Part shown: piece after piece, positions 7,945-21,100 of the stretch | Layout of the letters: each line of letters begins with the position of its first letter | Position numbering within the stretch: position 1 is the stretch's first letter | Origin: an uncultured Gammaproteobacteria bacterium | GTDB taxonomy: Bacteria > Pseudomonadota > Gammaproteobacteria > JAADHQ01 | NCBI GenBank assembly: GCA_947258655.1 | Contig: CAMYJD010000040.1 | Location: 1-48,793 of the forward strand | Direction of reading: 5' to 3' | Length of the DNA stretch: 48,793 bases | Translations under genes and position numbers: made by a program | The notes under the pieces: generated by a model | What the model was told of the DNA's origin: nothing | Databases searched by the model: none | Seen by the model: the letters and a program-made list of their open reading frames with translations, nothing else

Positions 7945-8649
7945 TCAGGACCCCAGGGCCCCTATTGCATGTAATATTACTGACAGGTCGTCGGTGGATA
8001 GACCCGCAAAATGCACAAACCCAAGCATAAAAAAAATAATCACGGGCCAGATAATCTTGCCCAGAATACCCAATAACAAAAGCGCAATCAGGATCATAAA
8101 ACCATATGGCTCCAGACGCGCTACTGATGCCGAGTATGGCATTGGCAACAACCCTGTTAATACGCGCCCTCCATCCAGTGGTGGCAAGGGTAACATATTC
8201 AGTACCATCAGGATCAGGTTGACGAAAATACCGGCAACCCCGGTAGCAATCATGAACAATGCCACGGAGGGATAGTTATCGTATAGCAAAATCGCGAACT
8301 TAATCCACAATGCCCATAATGATGCCATCAGCAAATTGGACAACGGTCCGGCAGCGGCTACCAGGGCCATATCACGTTTGGGATGACGAAGGTTTTGATA
8401 TGTCACCGGTACCGGCTTGGCGTAACCGAAAATAAAACCGGCCAGCAGGATTGTGACCGCGGGTATCAACACCGTTCCGATGGGATCTATGTGTTTAAAA
8501 GGATTCAGCGTTAAGCGACCCTGCATTTTTGCGGTCATGTCACCAAGGCGACTGGCCACCCAGCCATGTGCCACTTCGTGAACGGTGATAGCAAACAGTA
8601 CTGGCAACACCCATACCGATATTTTCTGTAACGTACTGAATTCACCCAT
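7945..8649 (-). CDS. site-2 protease family (M50) membrane zinc metalloprotease
   Basis: A polytopic membrane protein of 234 residues. The zinc motif HEVAH is at 24-28 inside the first membrane segment, and the third ligand motif NMLPLPPLDGG at 151-161. There is no PDZ domain, unlike RseP, placing it in the small FtsH-unrelated YwhC/Rv-type M50 group whose substrates are mostly unknown. The gene sits directly upstream of trpS (13 bases), a frequent pairing in Gammaproteobacteria. Confidence 0.92.
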   Translation of the reverse strand: MGEFSTLQKISVWVLPVLFAITVHEVAHGWVASRLGDMTAKMQGRLTLNPFKHIDPIGTVLIPAVTILLAGFIFGYAKPVPVTYQNLRHPKRDMALVAAAGPLSNLLMASLWALWIKFAILLYDNYPSVALFMIATGVAGIFVNLILMVLNMLPLPPLDGGRVLTGLLPMPYSASVARLEPYGFMILIALLLLGILGKIIWPVIIFFMLGFVHFAGLSTDDLSVILHAIGALGS

Positions 8650-8748
8650 ATGGCATTATACCCTTAAGCGGCTTTGTGATAGAAGAGAATTATAACCGGA
8701 TTTTTTAATATTTATTTTAAAAATATATTGTAAGCTATTGTTATTTTT

Positions 8749-8961
8749 CTAATTTAATATAGTGATAAGGAGAGTAATGAGAATCAACACGGATGCCACG
8801 GTGAATGCCAGCAACAACCGCCTAAAGCGCCTGCGCGCGCGCGCCATAGCCGGCGTGGCTTTAGCACCTGATAATACATCCCTGTTCATTTGTCGCAGTA
8901 TCAAACCCGTGTAGACCCACACCGCTATTGCCACATAAAGAATAAAAAGCACTATACTCAT
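8749..8961 (-). CDS. small two-helix membrane protein, 70 aa
   Basis: Two hydrophobic segments (about 2-22 and 48-69) flank a basic loop rich in Arg/Ala (MARARRRFRRLL), so both ends are likely outside and the loop in the cytoplasm, or the reverse by the positive-inside rule. The gene lies 12 bases after the YciO-like gene. The 99-base gap to the M50 gene is strongly AT-rich. No family recognised, but hydrophobic patterning and tight spacing argue for a real gene. Confidence 0.6.
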   Translation of the reverse strand: MSIVLFILYVAIAVWVYTGLILRQMNRDVLSGAKATPAMARARRRFRRLLLAFTVASVLILITLLITILN

Positions 8962-8973
8962 GTCGGCGACCCT

Positions 8974-9594
8974 CTATTCTATCAATGAAACATCTCCACG
9001 CCCGTGACGAAAAACCTGCGGCACGCCTTCCTGGAAATCGATCACCGAGGTTGGCTCGAATCCGCAGTTACCGCCATCGATAACCAGATCCACATCATGC
9101 TGCAGGCGCTCGCGCATTTCATAGGGTTCGGTCATTGGCAATTCATCACCCGGCAGAATCAGGGTTGAACTCATAACGGGTTCGCCTAACTCGTCCAGCA
9201 ATGCGTGCACAATAGCATTAGCTGGTACACGTATACCGATTGTTTTGCGCTTCGGATGCTGCAATCTTCTCGGCACTTCATGAGTGGCCTTGAAAATAAA
9301 CGTATAAGGACCGGGAGCCAGCTTCCTGACCATCCTGTAAGCGGTATTATCAAGCTTGGCATAGGTTGATATTTCAGACAGATCACGACAGACCAGGGTG
9401 AAATTATGACTGTTATCCACCTGCCTGATTGTGCGTATGCGATCCATGGCCTGTTTGTCACCAATCAGACATCCAAGGGCATAACTCGAATCCGTCGGGT
9501 AGGCTATAACAGCCCCATCCCTGAGCATTTCCACCGCGCGGCGAATCAGGCGTAACTGGGGATTATCAGGGTGCACCTGAAAGAACTGACTCAT
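8974..9594 (-). CDS. yciO: YciO/TsaC-family (Sua5-like YrdC domain) protein
   Basis: A YrdC-fold protein related to L-threonylcarbamoyladenylate synthase. AYPTDSSYALGCLIGDK, the KATHEVPRRLQHPKRKTIGIRVP block, and the SSTLILPG and DLVIDGG segments are typical. The frame runs upstream to 9807, but the ATG at 9594 gives 206 residues, the usual YciO length. The upstream part would overlap trpH in another frame. TrpH-YciO adjacency is conserved. Whether YciO makes the t6A intermediate in vivo is not settled for the family. Confidence 0.9.
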   Translation of the reverse strand: MSQFFQVHPDNPQLRLIRRAVEMLRDGAVIAYPTDSSYALGCLIGDKQAMDRIRTIRQVDNSHNFTLVCRDLSEISTYAKLDNTAYRMVRKLAPGPYTFIFKATHEVPRRLQHPKRKTIGIRVPANAIVHALLDELGEPVMSSTLILPGDELPMTEPYEMRERLQHDVDLVIDGGNCGFEPTSVIDFQEGVPQVFRHGRGDVSLIE

Positions 9595-9604
9595 ACCCTG
9601 CCAC

Positions 9605-10453
9605 TCAGTCCCATAAAGTCCAGATTGGCTTGCAGTTCGACGGCAGGCCATCCAGTCGCCCCAGTTCGATCCAGGGATTCTCGGGACCATGAAAATCGGA
9701 GCCAGTAGAGGCATATAAATCGAACTGACGGGCATACTGGGCCATATTATGACGATCATTTGGACCGTGACTGCCGGACACGACTTCGATACCACTGCCA
9801 CCGGCATCCTTGAATGCCTGCATCAGCTTGCGTAAGCGTGTCGCACTCATTTTGTAACGGGCCGGGTGTGCGATAACGGCATAACCACAGGCGTTCCTTA
9901 TCCATGTGACGACCTCTTCCAGTCCGGCCCACTGACCGCCAACATGGCCCGGCTTGCCACGAACAAGAAACTTTTTGAACACATCGCCGACATTTTTTGC
10001 CTTGCCACATTCGACCAGGTAGCGGGCAAAATGGGTACGACTGATCAGCTTACCCGTGGCATATTTTCTCGCCCCGGCATAGGCCTCTTCCACGCCGGCC
10101 TTCTCGAGTTTGCGTGCGATCTCCTGTGCGCGCCAGCCACGGAAATCGCGCAGACCACTCAATCCCGTTTGCAACAGTTCATTGCTGTCATCGATGCCCA
10201 GCCCGAGGATGTGTACAGTGACACCTTCCCAGGTCACCGAAATCTCGACACCACTGATCAACTCGATACCGTTTGTATGCGCGGCCTGGCGCGCCTCATT
10301 GAGGCCGTCGGTCGTATCATGGTCTGTCAACGCAAGAGCATCCACTCCTTGCTGGGCGGCCCGGTGCAGCAATGCTGTGGGGCTCAATGTGCCATCCGAA
10401 GCGGTGGAATGACTATGAAGATCATATTGCATACTGAAATTTACCTGGTTCAT
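9605..10453 (-). CDS. rnm: PHP-domain 5'-3' ribonuclease (RNase AM, TrpH)
   Basis: A PHP-fold metal-dependent exonuclease of the TrpH/YciV family, which trims 5' ends of rRNA and short RNA. Metal-binding motifs are YDLHSHSTASDGTL near the start, TDHDTTDG, the VEIS segment, IAHPARYK and GSDFHGP near the end. Two starts are possible: ATG at 10453, or the seventh codon downstream (10432) which gives MQYDLHSH as in many homologues. It is the first gene of the minus-strand run and is divergent from yciB. Confidence 0.9.
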   Translation of the reverse strand: MNQVNFSMQYDLHSHSTASDGTLSPTALLHRAAQQGVDALALTDHDTTDGLNEARQAAHTNGIELISGVEISVTWEGVTVHILGLGIDDSNELLQTGLSGLRDFRGWRAQEIARKLEKAGVEEAYAGARKYATGKLISRTHFARYLVECGKAKNVGDVFKKFLVRGKPGHVGGQWAGLEEVVTWIRNACGYAVIAHPARYKMSATRLRKLMQAFKDAGGSGIEVVSGSHGPNDRHNMAQYARQFDLYASTGSDFHGPENPWIELGRLDGLPSNCKPIWTLWD

Positions 10454-10624
10454 AAACCAATTAACAAATACCTACAGCCCGTCATGCTTTTAGCATAATG
10501 GCCTGAATATTGATGCTGAATATATTTGATATGATGATAGAATACAGCAAACGAACATATCAGCCGGAATAGAGCCTATTATACTCCAGACGATGGACAA
10601 TAAAACTACAGATACAGCGGTCTT

Positions 10625-11197
10625 ATGAAATTTTTATTTGATTTTTTCCCCCTTATCGCATTTTATGCTGCTTACCAGATCCATAAATCCTATAACGATG
10701 ATGGTAACGCGATCTATGTTGCTACCGCTGCGGTCATCGTTGCCACGCTTATCCAGGTGGGCTACAACTGGTTCAAACATCAAAAAATCGAAAAAATGCA
10801 TGTCATCACCGTGGTATTGGTGACTCTGTTTGGCGGCCTCACCATCCTGCTTCAGGATCCGCTGTTTATTAAATGGAAAGTTACCATTGTAAACTGGCTA
10901 TTCGGCCTGATCTTCCTGGGCAGTCACTTTGTCGGCGATAAAACGATTGCTGAAAGAATGTTATCTTCAGCCATTGAGGTCTCCGACAAGATATGGCTTC
11001 GATTGAATACAGGCTGGGCACTGTTTTTTATCAGTATGGGATTTTTGAATATCTACGTATTCAAATATTATGATGAAGAAACCTGGGTAGGCTTCAAGGT
11101 ATACGGAATACTTGGCCTGACCTTTGTCTTTGTCGTTATCCAGGGAATTTACCTGTCCAGACATATCGTCGAAGACAAATCCGCCAGCGAGGAGTGA
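10625..11197 (+). CDS. yciB: inner membrane septation/cell-envelope protein YciB (IspZ)
   Basis: A 190-residue inner-membrane protein with about five hydrophobic helices. Family blocks MKFLFDFFPLIAFYAAY, GLTILLQDPLFIKWKVTIVNWLF and NTGWALFFISMGFLNIYV are clear. E. coli YciB interacts with the cell elongation and division machinery and phospholipid homeostasis. It is divergent from trpH across 171 AT-rich bases and is followed three bases later by yciI. Confidence 0.93.
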   Translation: MKFLFDFFPLIAFYAAYQIHKSYNDDGNAIYVATAAVIVATLIQVGYNWFKHQKIEKMHVITVVLVTLFGGLTILLQDPLFIKWKVTIVNWLFGLIFLGSHFVGDKTIAERMLSSAIEVSDKIWLRLNTGWALFFISMGFLNIYVFKYYDEETWVGFKVYGILGLTFVFVVIQGIYLSRHIVEDKSASEE

Positions 11198-11200
11198 AAC

Positions 11201-11503
11201 ATGCTTTATGCCATTATCGCTGAAGACGTAGCCGACAGCCTTGAAAAACGCCTGCAAGTCCGGGAGCAGCATTTGCTACGGCTCAGACAGCTACAGAATG
11301 AAGGCCGGCTTTTCGTCGCCGGCCCATTCCCGGCAATAGATGCGCTCGACCCGGCGGCAGCAGGTTTTACCGGTAGTCTGATAGTAGCCGAGTTTGATTC
11401 ATTGACAGAGGCTACCGACTGGGCCAACAAAGATCCCTATAGTGAACATGGTATATTTAAGAACATTAGTGTAAAACCATTCAAGAAAGTCCTGCCTGGA
11501 TAG
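11201..11503 (+). CDS. yciI: YciI-family protein
   Basis: A 100-residue ferredoxin-like (dimeric alpha-beta barrel) protein. [20 protein letters not shown], the catalytic-type AGPFPAID stretch and the [13 protein letters not shown] block match YciI. The family has conserved His/Asp but no settled physiological reaction. The yciB-yciI pair is conserved in Gammaproteobacteria. The gene ends 62 bases before the convergent GGDEF-EAL gene. No convincing terminator was seen between them. Confidence 0.9.
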   Translation: MLYAIIAEDVADSLEKRLQVREQHLLRLRQLQNEGRLFVAGPFPAIDALDPAAAGFTGSLIVAEFDSLTEATDWANKDPYSEHGIFKNISVKPFKKVLPG

Positions 11504-11565
11504 CATACCTCTCAGTTGACAATTGTCCTTAACATAACGAATCTGTAAAAATTCATACCATTCCG

Positions 11566-14304
11566 TCAGACCAGTTTATCGAGCCTTTCCGGCTCATGCA
11601 GGCAGAATCCCTGCGCATAGTCCACCCCGATCTCTCGCAGATTTTCAAATATTTCCATGGATTCCGTATGTTCAGCTATTGTCTTAATACCCATCACATT
11701 ACCGATGTGTGCAATAGACTTGACCATCGCATAATCAACCGGATCAACCATCATTTCGCGCACGAATCCACCATCAATTTTTAGGTAGTCGACATTCAGA
11801 TTCTTCAGATAATTGAACGAACTGACACCCGTACCGAAATCATCAAGTGAGAACTTGACCCCCATGCCCCTGAACTCTGATACAAAACGCTGTGCACTAA
11901 CCAGATTGGAAATGGCTGCGGTTTCGGTAATCTCGAACACAACATGCCTGACAATATCTGGATAATCCTGTAGCTGTTGCTTCACATATTCCATCGCACT
12001 ACTACTGCTCAATGATTGACCAGACAGATTGATTGCAAAGCTGCGTACGGGCAGGCTACTGTCGTATTTCATTGCGGACACGTATTTATTAATAAGTATG
12101 AAAGCATTGCGTATTACCCATCGATCAATGTCCTGCATACTGCCATAACGTTCTGCTGCAATAATGTATTCCTGTGGAATAATAATTTCACCATTATCAT
12201 CAAGCATACGCATCAATATCTCGAAATGTTCATCTGCATCATCTTGCAATGAGACTATTTGTTGCGCGTACAGAATAAAGCGACTGTCTGCAAATGCCTG
12301 GGTAATACGCTGCACCCATTTCATCTGGTCCTTGCGCTGCTTGTAGTCGGCATCATCAATCTGATAGACCTGTATATTGTTGCCACTTAATTCTTTGGCC
12401 ATATAACAGGCTGCATCTGCATAGCCCATAATATTACTGATAGATTGCATGCCAGAATCTATATCAACGATCCCTATGCTGACACCAATTTCAAAAATCT
12501 TGCCTGACCAGTGGAAGCGGTATTTACGGATTGCTTCCAGTATTTCATTGGCAACAACCAGTGCCTCGTCGAGTGTATATCCCTCGAGCAAAATACCGAA
12601 TTCATCACCACCCAGACGCGCAAAGGTCTCTCGTTCCCTGATCAGACTGGACACCAGCTCAGCGATCTGACGCAAAACAAGGTCCCCGCCCATATGTCCG
12701 CAGGTATCATTGACCACCTTGAACTGATCAAGATCCATATAGAAAAGAATATAATGTTCATTGAATTTGAAAACGCGCTCTATTGATCGGGACAAACGTC
12801 GCTCAAACTCGCGCCGATTGTATAATCCGGTGAGATCATCATGTGCTGCCTGATATGACAAGAGTTTTGACAACATTCGCGATGAACCCACATCCTGAAA
12901 TACCAGAACGGCGCCGAGGACCATATTATTCTGACCGTACATGGGCGCTATGGAATAGTCGATCGAAAGGTATTCATTATTTCGATGTATCAGGGAAATA
13001 TCTTGGTCAGATTGTTTCATGACGCCTCGGCGTATACATTCGTGTACAGGACAGGTAAGATTCTTCTCATCAGCTTCATTGATCAATCTGAATACATCTT
13101 CAACACCTCTGCCCTTGGCTTCATCAATCTTCCATCCAGTCAGGCGTTCAGCAACCGGATTCATATATTCAACAACCGCCTGCTGGTTGGTGGTTATGAC
13201 AGCATCCGCCAGTGAATGCAGGGTGACATCGGCGCGTTCTTTCTCCCATTGCCAGGCATGCAATGACTCCTGCCTTTCCTTGCGTGTCCCATGATGTGTA
13301 TTGACGATATACAGAATCAACGAAACGAATGCACCCCAGACAACAACAATAATTGCCACCATTCGGAGATTAACAATCTTGGCACCGAGCGCTTGTGTAA
13401 CAGTCAGCAATAATGACTGTCCACCCTTGATAACGGGCCTATTGAAGCTAAACTCAGCAAACGGGAGCAGACCTTCTACCCTTGCTGCAGGTGATACAGT
13501 GCTTACCAGCTGGTCATGCTCCCCGCTCACATGATCATTATTATAAATAGCGATATCCAGATCAGGAATGATACCGTGGTTAGACAACAAATCAGTGGAG
13601 CGTATAACCACCGAAACCATGTAAAGATTTTGCGCTTTTCTCTCTGACTCATCCTGAGGCAATACACGCCCTGCATAGATCGGCTTGAATACCATATAAT
13701 TATTAATAGCGTTGACAGAACCTGTGTCTACTACAGACACCGCTTCACCGGTCTTTATTGCATGATCAATGGCCTTACGGAATAGCGGAACGGAATATTG
13801 ATCAAAACCCATTTCAATGATTTTTCCGGGCTCGAGTGGCTCAATTGCAGTAACAGGATAATATATTGTTCTACTCGTGGCGGTCTTCCATTCACCCACT
13901 TTTTTCCTGTCTCCCTGGTAAATATCAAAAGTTGGATAACCGTCCTCGCGCATTTTCGCACTGAATTCATTTCTGAATTCGTGTTCAACCCTTGTTAACA
14001 ATTTGATCGCGTTAATATTAGGATAGACATTCAGCATTTCATGTGAATAAAGCGAAAATTGCTCTGCATCAACAATATCGACTGCATTATGCAAGGCCAT
14101 CATGCCGTTCAGGATAGCGTTGATGTCACTGAGATTCTTTGACAAGTCATCATACAGTCGGTTAGATTCCTGGTGGAATTGTATTTCCGCCGCCTGATAA
14201 TCTTTCCATAACAGCAGGCCTGTTATAACAACGAGCAGAAATAGCGCAATTCCGAGAATAAGTGCCAGATCTTTAAACGGTATATGAATTTTGTTCTTGA
14301 ACAT
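11566..14304 (-). CDS. CHASE-PAS-GGDEF-EAL cyclic di-GMP sensor protein
   Basis: A 912-residue membrane sensor. TM1 is at about 13-33. The periplasmic CHASE-type domain (about 60-230; SAKMREDGYPTFDIY, TIYYPVTAIEP) runs on to TM2 at about 324-344. A PAS domain follows at 355-475, then GGDEF (motif 565-569 intact) and EAL (E695-I-L, with DDFGTG and LKIDG retained). Both catalytic domains look active, so it could make or break c-di-GMP depending on the periplasmic signal. The residues five before GGDEF are RERE instead of the RxxD inhibition site. The gene starts three bases after the binding protein ends, so the two are co-translated and likely one signalling unit. Confidence 0.93.
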   Translation of the reverse strand: MFKNKIHIPFKDLALILGIALFLLVVITGLLLWKDYQAAEIQFHQESNRLYDDLSKNLSDINAILNGMMALHNAVDIVDAEQFSLYSHEMLNVYPNINAIKLLTRVEHEFRNEFSAKMREDGYPTFDIYQGDRKKVGEWKTATSRTIYYPVTAIEPLEPGKIIEMGFDQYSVPLFRKAIDHAIKTGEAVSVVDTGSVNAINNYMVFKPIYAGRVLPQDESERKAQNLYMVSVVIRSTDLLSNHGIIPDLDIAIYNNDHVSGEHDQLVSTVSPAARVEGLLPFAEFSFNRPVIKGGQSLLLTVTQALGAKIVNLRMVAIIVVVWGAFVSLILYIVNTHHGTRKERQESLHAWQWEKERADVTLHSLADAVITTNQQAVVEYMNPVAERLTGWKIDEAKGRGVEDVFRLINEADEKNLTCPVHECIRRGVMKQSDQDISLIHRNNEYLSIDYSIAPMYGQNNMVLGAVLVFQDVGSSRMLSKLLSYQAAHDDLTGLYNRREFERRLSRSIERVFKFNEHYILFYMDLDQFKVVNDTCGHMGGDLVLRQIAELVSSLIRERETFARLGGDEFGILLEGYTLDEALVVANEILEAIRKYRFHWSGKIFEIGVSIGIVDIDSGMQSISNIMGYADAACYMAKELSGNNIQVYQIDDADYKQRKDQMKWVQRITQAFADSRFILYAQQIVSLQDDADEHFEILMRMLDDNGEIIIPQEYIIAAERYGSMQDIDRWVIRNAFILINKYVSAMKYDSSLPVRSFAINLSGQSLSSSSAMEYVKQQLQDYPDIVRHVVFEITETAAISNLVSAQRFVSEFRGMGVKFSLDDFGTGVSSFNYLKNLNVDYLKIDGGFVREMMVDPVDYAMVKSIAHIGNVMGIKTIAEHTESMEIFENLREIGVDYAQGFCLHEPERLDKLV

Positions 14305-14307
14305 AAA

Positions 14308-17279
<2,972 letters not shown>

Positions 17280-17331
17280 TTAAAATTGTTCACTACTACT
17301 ACACCTTAGCCAGGCAATAAAATTACCGGCA

Positions 17332-18066
17332 TTATTTGTGCTGCTGCAATTTTTTTGTTCTGTCAAATTCAACCACTTCCTCTCTCATATGCATTAGCAT
17401 TTGCTTTGATACCTTGTTTCTTGCCTTATCCTTGAGAGTAATGGGTATAAGCTGCTCCAGTTTATTGATCACATCCAGCATTTCATCAAATGCACGCACC
17501 GAGCTAACGGGGCCTGGCAATCTCATAAACAAGGTCAGACCAGGCGTTTTGATCTTGTCTATCGAGATCAGATCAAACCAGCCGGGATCAACCAGATTAG
17601 CAATACTGAATACCGGCGGCGACTGACTACTGTCTAGGTCTGAGAAATAATGAAATATTTTCATATCTCCATACCTCAGCCCGGCGTGTTCAAGAGAGCT
17701 GATGATATCTGCGCCAGATAACATGCCACCGTGTTGCTCAACCAGGTACAGGACAATTATTTTTTCTTCGTCTGTATTCTCATCCGCTGTGTCCGCGATT
17801 ACCCTCCCTTGTCCGCCAGCTGCAGCTTGCGTAGATAATCCATCGCGGTCATTAGTATGATACAGGTGCATATTCTCTGCCATCGCATCAGCTGCAGCCA
17901 TATCGTCATTGACAGATACATCCTCTTCACCAGATGTTGACAGCACCGGGCTGATTTTCTCGTTATTTTGCGTATCGGGTACCGGATTTCTTTTCTTGCT
18001 CAGAAAGTAAATCAGCAAAAAGATAATAACTCCGATTATTAACAACACCCATCTAAAGGCATCCAT
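17332..18066 (-). CDS. zipA: cell division protein ZipA
   Basis: Tethers FtsZ to the inner membrane. One N-terminal membrane anchor (about residues 5-24, VLLIIGVIIFLLIYFL), a charged and variable linker (27-100), and the C-terminal ZipA domain (about 105-235; KIIVLYLVEQHGGMLSGADI, FSIANLVDPGWFDL, TPGLTLFMRLPGP) that binds the FtsZ tail. The linker is shorter than in E. coli (244 versus about 328 residues). It lies 47 bases after smc. Confidence 0.93.
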   Translation of the reverse strand: MDAFRWVLLIIGVIIFLLIYFLSKKRNPVPDTQNNEKISPVLSTSGEEDVSVNDDMAAADAMAENMHLYHTNDRDGLSTQAAAGGQGRVIADTADENTDEEKIIVLYLVEQHGGMLSGADIISSLEHAGLRYGDMKIFHYFSDLDSSQSPPVFSIANLVDPGWFDLISIDKIKTPGLTLFMRLPGPVSSVRAFDEMLDVINKLEQLIPITLKDKARNKVSKQMLMHMREEVVEFDRTKKLQQHK

Positions 18067-18113
18067 GTTTATATAATCCCGTTATCGGCTAATATACATT
18101 GAAGTTCTACCAG

Positions 18114-21100
18114 TTACATTGCTGCCAGCTTGACTGCTTCATCGACATCGACTGCTACCATTCTGGAGACACCCGGCTCATGCATGGTCACACCCGACAA
18201 CTGATTGGACATGGCCATCGTCACCTTGTTGTGGGTGATGAATATAAACTGTACGGTCTCTGACATTTCCTTGACCAACTCGCAGAAGCGTCCGACATTG
18301 GCATCATCCAGCGGCGCGTCCACCTCATCGAGCATACAGAAAGGAGCCGGATTAAGTTCGAATATTGCAAATACCAGTGCCACCGCAGTCAGTGCCTTCT
18401 CGCCACCCGACAACAGATGAATAGAACTGTTGCGCTTGCCGGGAGGACGTGCCATGACACTGACTCCTGAATCCAGCAGGTCTTCGCCTGTCAATTCGAG
18501 ATAGGCATGACCTCCGCCAAACACCCTCGGAAACAGTCTCTGTAATCCATTATTGACCTTGTCATAAGTTTCCTTGAAGCGTGTCCGTGATTCCTTGTCA
18601 ATTTTACGAATGGCGTTCTCCAGCGTTTCCAGTGCTGAAGTAATGTCTACATACTGACTGTCGAGATACTCCTTGCGTTCGCTCTGTTCGGCAAATTCAT
18701 CGATAGCCGCCAGATTGATCGGGCCCAGACGCTGAATCTTGCGCTCCAGTGTCTCCACCATTTCCTGCCAGGCTGCTTCCGTTGCATCCTCTTCAAGGGT
18801 TTCCAGCAGGTCCTTCAATTCGTAGCCGCTTTGATCGAGCTGTTCTTTCAGGGTTGTGGCGCGAACATTGAATTCCTGCCAGACCATCCTTGCCTTCTCC
18901 AGCTCAGTGCGCACATCCTGCATTTTTTGCTCAGCAGCATGTCGACCCTGCTCGTGTTCACGCATCGACGCATCAATAACCTCAAGCTGCTTGCGTGCCT
19001 GCTGCAGCTCTGCTTCCACTTCGACGCGGTTACTCAGCAAGACCTCGAGCCGTTTTTCCATTTCGGTAATCGGTTCAAGGCTACCCTCGAGAGTTGCGCT
19101 CAATTCCTTGCGCTGCTCATCGAGCACCTGCATTTGAGAGCGCATGCGTGACAGATTTTGTTCCGTCGAGTTGAGCTGGCCCGTCATTGATTGCTGCTGC
19201 AAATCAAGTTGGTGGACTTCATCCTGATATTTTCTGGCTTCCTGTCTGGCGGTATCCAGTTGTTCCTTCAGGGATTCGCGTTTTGTGACCAGCGCTTCCC
19301 TATCACGTGAAAAAGCTTCGATACTTGCGAGCGAGTTATTCAGCAGGCTTCTTGCCTGTTTCAGGGTATCGCCGTCATGATCCAGGTGTTGTTCTATTTC
19401 AGACTTTTCCGTCAACAGGTTCTGATAGCGTGAAGTCAGTTGTTCCAGGCGTGATTTCATTGCAGACAATTGTGACTGTGCCTGCGCCTGTTCCCGATGG
19501 GCTTGATTGACTTCCTGTTGCAACAGTTCCCGCGACTCCTCAAACTCACGTAAACGGCTTTTTTCACTTTCAAGTATAGAGTGCTTGTCATCATATTCCG
19601 TCTGCAGCTTTTGCGTCTCTGCAGTCAAGGTCTTGATCTCCTGCTCTCTGGCAATTACGCCCGACTTTTCATCCTGTTCCCTGATCAGGCGCACCCATGA
19701 CGAACCCAGCCAGATGCCATCCCGGGTAATAACAGACTCGAAGTCCTGCAGCTGCGGGCGCAATGCCATGGCCTCATCCAGGCTGACAACCGCATAGACA
19801 CCGGCCATCAGCGAATCCAGCGGCCAGGGAGAACGCACATACTGTGAAAGCCGGGACGCCTGGTGTGTAGACGATGACGACGTCTGACCCGCGTCGGTAT
19901 CGAAAAATGCAACGCTACCCGAGTCCAGTCTGTCCATCAGATCGGCGATCGAGTTGAAATCATCGATACATACCGCCTCCAGGTTAAGACCCATAACGGT
20001 CTCCACTGCAGTTTCCCAGCCCGCTTCCACTTCCAGCTTCTGCACCAGCCTTGGCGCATCTTGCAGATTGTGCTCGGATAGCCATTCCATGACCTTGTTA
20101 TCTGCCTGACCCAGGGCCGCCTGCTGTAGCGCTTCAAGTGAACTGAGACGTCCCTGCAGGTTGTGGATATTTCCGCGTAGATCATTCAGTTCCTGGCTGC
20201 CTTCCTGGGTACGTGAACGCAGCTGCACAATCTCTTCCTTGGTGTTTTCCAGCTGCTGCTGACTTAGACCCATGGCCTGTACTGCATCTTTTTCCTTGAG
20301 CTCGAGTCCGGAAATTTGTGTATTAAACTGGTCCAGATTGACTTCACCCAACTGGGCCTGTGTACGTTGCATACGTTGTTGTGCCTGGACTATCTGCTTT
20401 TCCACATGTTCGATACGTGTACGTTGTATCTGCGCCTGCTCTGAAGGTACGGATGCTTTCTGGTTAAACTCATCCCAGTCGCGTTGCCACTGGTGCATCA
20501 GTTCGTCGGCTGATGTCAGGGAATCCTGGTACTTTTGTGCCTCAAGCCTGGCATTTTCAAATTGCGGTTTGATCTGTTCCAGGCTACTGCTCAGTTCAGC
20601 AATCTGTTTTTCATCCATGTCTATATGCTGACGGATTTCATTCCAGTTGTGGTCCAGTTGTTCCAGATCGGTAGTCTGTTTACTGCGCATCTCACGTGCA
20701 TGCTGGATGGCCTGTTCGTCTCTGGCTATATCACTGCCGAGACCATAGAAACGGGTTTGTACCTGGTTAAATGCATCCGTCGCATCAATATGTTGTTCGC
20801 GATCCTTCTCCATGGCTGTTTCAATCGATTGCTGTTCCGCCTTGGCTGCCTCGAGCGCAGTCTCGCGTTCATGAATGGCTTTTTGCTGGATGACAGCATC
20901 CTTGTCCAGGTCGCGTAATCGCAATGCCAGTAATTCGGCCTTGCGTTGGCGTTCTTCCTCCTTGAAGGTCTTGTATTTTTCTGCGGTCTTCGCCTGACGA
21001 TTAAGGTGTTGCAGTTGTTTATCTATCTCTTCACGTAAATCGTTCAGGCGATCAAGATTTTCACGTGTGTGCTTGATCCGGTTTTCTGTCTCGCGACGAC

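Noticed and set aside
9866-10498. Plus-strand 210-residue frame
   Set aside because: Antisense of trpH, whose metal-binding motifs are intact. No ribosome binding site or recognisable domain.
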